Shown here one piece after another: positions 61,691 through 64,000 of a stretch of 64,000 nt of DNA (position 1 is the first letter of the stretch; each line of letters starts with the position of its first letter). This stretch comes from Chitinophaga agri (GTDB lineage: Bacteria; Bacteroidota; Bacteroidia; Chitinophagales; Chitinophagaceae). The translations under genes were made by a program, and so were the position numbers. The stretch covers positions 2,232,001-2,296,000 of the forward strand of contig NZ_CP048113.1 in assembly GCF_010093065.1 (NCBI RefSeq), written 5' to 3'. The notes under the pieces are model-generated. The model did no database searches. It saw nothing but the letters and a program-made list of their open reading frames with translations, and was not told the DNA's origin.

Positions 61691-63996
61691 GCCTGTAGTG
61701 ATTGCGTTCCTTCAAAGATAATTTTCAATGTAGTACCGTGGCCGTTCAGTAGTTCGAAATGCCCGTCGATCTGTTTGGCTAATCCACGCATGAGACTCAT
61801 ACCCAGTGACTGACTATTCCGCCAGTCGATGTCTTTGGGGAAGCCAATTCCGTTATCACTGATCTGCAGCAGGATATTACCGCTATCCGTCTTCTCCATA
61901 TGGATATTGATCTCTCCTTCTTTCCCATTGATAAAGGCGTATTTGACAGCATTGGTAAATGCCTCGTTGATGATGAGACCTAAAGGCACTGCCTGCGTCA
62001 CATCCAGATCTACAGGTACAACAGAAAGGTGCACGCTGACGCTGTCTTCTATACCAAAACTATCAGAGAGATAGTCGGTCAGTTCGCGGATATATGCAGG
62101 CATGGAGATCTTTGTATTCAGGCGGTTGCTCTGATATAGCTTCTTATGGATCAGGGAGATCGCTTCCACCCTGTGCTGGCTGTCATTGATAGCGTTGAGG
62201 GCCACTTCGTCTTTCAGGTAGATGCGCTGGGTATCGAGAAGGCTCATGACAACCTGGAGGTTATTCTTAACGCGGTGGTTGATCTCTTTTATCAGCCATT
62301 CTCTTTCAGTGAGGAGTTTGTCTTTTTCGGCAGTGATCTTTTTCTCGTCTTCTATATTCTGCGCGAGGATGATATTCTGCCGGTTAATTTCATCCTGCTT
62401 ATCCTGTAATAGTCTGTTAGCGCGCCGTTTCACATAATAGCGGTTAAATGCCAGTAGTAACAGCAGTAATAACAGGCAGGAGGCCACCAGCATCACATTC
62501 CGGAGGACGACACCTTGCCGGATCGTTGCCTGTTGCAGCCGGGATTCTTTTGATAAACTGGCCAGTTCAGTATTCTTCTGTTCAGTTTCATATCGTACCA
62601 GCATTTCACCTAAATGTTTGTCTTTGATATCTGCCTGCAGCGCGTCTGACGCATCCTTATACAACCGATGTGCGTTCAGGGCCGCAAGGTAGTTGCCTTT
62701 TATCGAATCCAGCTTATAAAAGATCTCCCTGTTATCCATGATATACCGTCTGGCACTGATGTCTGCCGCCATTTTATACGCGCTGTCACCAAAGAGGGCC
62801 GCATCATTATACTTGCCAAGCTTGTAGGACAACTGGGCAGCTCTCGTCAGGAATAATGTTCTGTCAAGCGGGGTGTATGCCCATTCATCATTCTTACGTA
62901 ACATCAGCGCCAGTGCTTTCTGCGCTTCTGCATATAATCCGGCGGAATAGTAGACATCGAGATAAACCAGCTGCAGGATACCCAGCCGTGCTACCTCTTC
63001 AGGGCGAAATGAAGCGAACCTCTTTTTGATGAGTGCAACTGCTTCGGATGCGTGTCCCCGCTCAAGCAGGCTTTCAGCCATACCTGATATGAGTGACACC
63101 TCTACGTTTCTCATCATTTCGACATTTCCTGGTTTCATTGATCCAAGGGCCTTCTCAAAATAATAATAAGACTTTTCATAACTGTACATCCAGCTATAGA
63201 TGATGCCCAGGCGCTGATAGAAAGTAAAAAGCAGGGAAGTATCAGCTGTTTTAAGACAATTCTGCAATGAAAAGTTCGCGTACTCGAGTGCCTTTTTATA
63301 GTCACCCTTCATGTAGGAAGCATGCGCAAGCAGGTCCGTGGTATAATGTATCCTTGTATCTCCGAGTTGCCGCTGCAATGCCAGTACGGATCGCAGTTCA
63401 TTGATACCCTGATCATATTTCCCCATGACCAGATGAATACTGGCGATCCCTTTCAGACAACGCATTTCCCGCTGACGGTCGCCTGCTTTTCTCAGATATA
63501 TCAAAGCCGAATCGTACAACAATAGCCTTGCCTGCTTATCATCGGTCTCGGCACCCATTTCCGCTTTAAAGTAATACGCTGTGCCAAGGCCCTGTGTATC
63601 TTTTGCTGCACGAAATGCGGCGAATGCCTGGGGCATGAGTTCATTGCGTTTATCCCTGTTTCCCCTGTTGAAGTAGTAGTTGGCCTCCCACAGGAAACTG
63701 CCACCTATACCGCGACCGTTGTCGAGCTTTTGTGCCAGCTGACGACAGGACGCTGTATTCTGGAAAAAAGCAAGGGAATCTTCCGGGGTGTTACCGTTTA
63801 AGTCACATTTCAATAATAAAGGGGGCATGAGTGCCAGGCGCCGGCTTATCCTGCCGGTATCAGTAGTGGCAGCATCAAGCAGTTGCTTCAGACTGTCTAT
63901 GCGTCTGTCAAGTGCCTGCTGGGCACGTAGCTGTCCGGAAACAAAGAACAACGACAAAAGCGTTGCCAGAAAGCATTGTAAAAGTTTAGTCCGCAC
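61687..63996 (-). CDS. TPR histidine kinase of HisKA_2 type
   Basis: A signal peptide or first helix (TKLLQCFLATLLSLFFVSG) precedes about 450 residues of TPR-like helical repeats. A transmembrane helix (about 497-518) and coiled coil follow, then the HisKA_2 domain with the phospho-acceptor in KEINHRVKNNLQVVMSLL. The HATPase domain has NEAFTNAVKYAF and SDNGIGFP. The TPR part faces the periplasm and would sense a protein or peptide. GTG at 63996 is used as start. A start beyond the window cannot be excluded. The 4-bp overlap with the activator gene shows coupling. Confidence 0.93.
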   Translation of the reverse strand: MRTKLLQCFLATLLSLFFVSGQLRAQQALDRRIDSLKQLLDAATTDTGRISRRLALMPPLLLKCDLNGNTPEDSLAFFQNTASCRQLAQKLDNGRGIGGSFLWEANYYFNRGNRDKRNELMPQAFAAFRAAKDTQGLGTAYYFKAEMGAETDDKQARLLLYDSALIYLRKAGDRQREMRCLKGIASIHLVMGKYDQGINELRSVLALQRQLGDTRIHYTTDLLAHASYMKGDYKKALEYANFSLQNCLKTADTSLLFTFYQRLGIIYSWMYSYEKSYYYFEKALGSMKPGNVEMMRNVEVSLISGMAESLLERGHASEAVALIKKRFASFRPEEVARLGILQLVYLDVYYSAGLYAEAQKALALMLRKNDEWAYTPLDRTLFLTRAAQLSYKLGKYNDAALFGDSAYKMAADISARRYIMDNREIFYKLDSIKGNYLAALNAHRLYKDASDALQADIKDKHLGEMLVRYETEQKNTELASLSKESRLQQATIRQGVVLRNVMLVASCLLLLLLLLAFNRYYVKRRANRLLQDKQDEINRQNIILAQNIEDEKKITAEKDKLLTEREWLIKEINHRVKNNLQVVMSLLDTQRIYLKDEVALNAINDSQHRVEAISLIHKKLYQSNRLNTKISMPAYIRELTDYLSDSFGIEDSVSVHLSVVPVDLDVTQAVPLGLIINEAFTNAVKYAFINGKEGEINIHMEKTDSGNILLQISDNGIGFPKDIDWRNSQSLGMSLMRGLAKQIDGHFELLNGHGTTLKIIFEGTQSLQA

Positions 63997-64000
63997 GGTA

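Overview
The window reads as chromosomal DNA of a Bacteroidota member, most likely a Chitinophaga-like Chitinophagaceae. The evidence is a SusC/SusD pair, a type B type-IX-secretion C-terminal domain, LytS/LytTR and AraC regulators, a crtI-crtB-crtZ-lycopene cyclase cluster, GH92/GH130/GH36 enzymes, and many copies of the Bacteroidota -7 promoter box TAnnTTTG. The genus is inference. I see no rRNA, tRNA, CRISPR array, transposase or prophage gene. Only the last gene (minus strand, starting at 63996) touches a window edge.

Layout. 1-2.9 kb: a small membrane protein, a metallo-beta-lactamase/rhodanese protein, and a receiver protein overlapping a degenerate kinase-type ATPase. 3.0-7.7 kb: LytS-type kinase, LytTR regulator and a large TonB-receptor-like beta-barrel. 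7.8-8.7 kb: an unknown protein and a Tat-exported Dabb protein. 8.9-13.7 kb: a GT4 / helical toroid / GT4 operon converging on a GH130 phosphorylase-like gene, which looks like one cytoplasmic glycan synthesis and turnover unit. 14.0-18.8 kb: an AraC regulator, a divergent GH47-like protein and a type B T9SS cargo. 19.1-22.5 kb: an ADP-ribosylglycohydrolase, a DUF434 protein, a secreted unknown and a DUF4268 protein, with an 84-bp perfect palindrome among them. 22.4-27.2 kb: the carotenoid operon with a divergent B12-binding MerR photoreceptor of CarH type. 27.2-32.8 kb: quinone oxidoreductase, stand-alone CheB domain, AraC, two SDR proteins and a Crp/Fnr regulator. 32.9-39.1 kb: a secreted GH92 alpha-mannosidase, a DUF4253 lipoprotein, YqgE, HxlR with a divergent MBL hydrolase, and a DUF1624 membrane protein. 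39.3-54.9 kb: a minus-strand polysaccharide utilisation locus (SusC, SusD, two clan GH-D alpha-galactosidase-like enzymes, GntR/LacI-type regulator, sodium/sugar symporter, GH13) followed by a GxGYxYP protein. 55.5-57.9 kb: a lipoprotein and outer-membrane protein pair of unknown role. 58.5-64 kb: a signalling block with two sigma-54 activators and a TPR histidine kinase.

How parts work together. In the utilisation locus SusCD would import an alpha-galactoside, the GH36-type enzymes release galactose, the symporter and GH13 enzyme handle products, and the GntR/LacI hybrid senses sugar. A TTTG-N18-TATATTTG promoter lies about 200 bp before susC. In the carotenoid locus the CarH-like protein has the W-9x-EH and ExH cobalamin motifs. 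A perfect inverted repeat covers the -7 box of the crtI promoter, which fits light-relieved repression.

Convergent genes are separated by unusually long, mostly perfect hairpins (35, 16, 15 and 12 bp stems). The 84-bp palindrome is the exception: it lies between divergent genes, has no loop and no T-tract.
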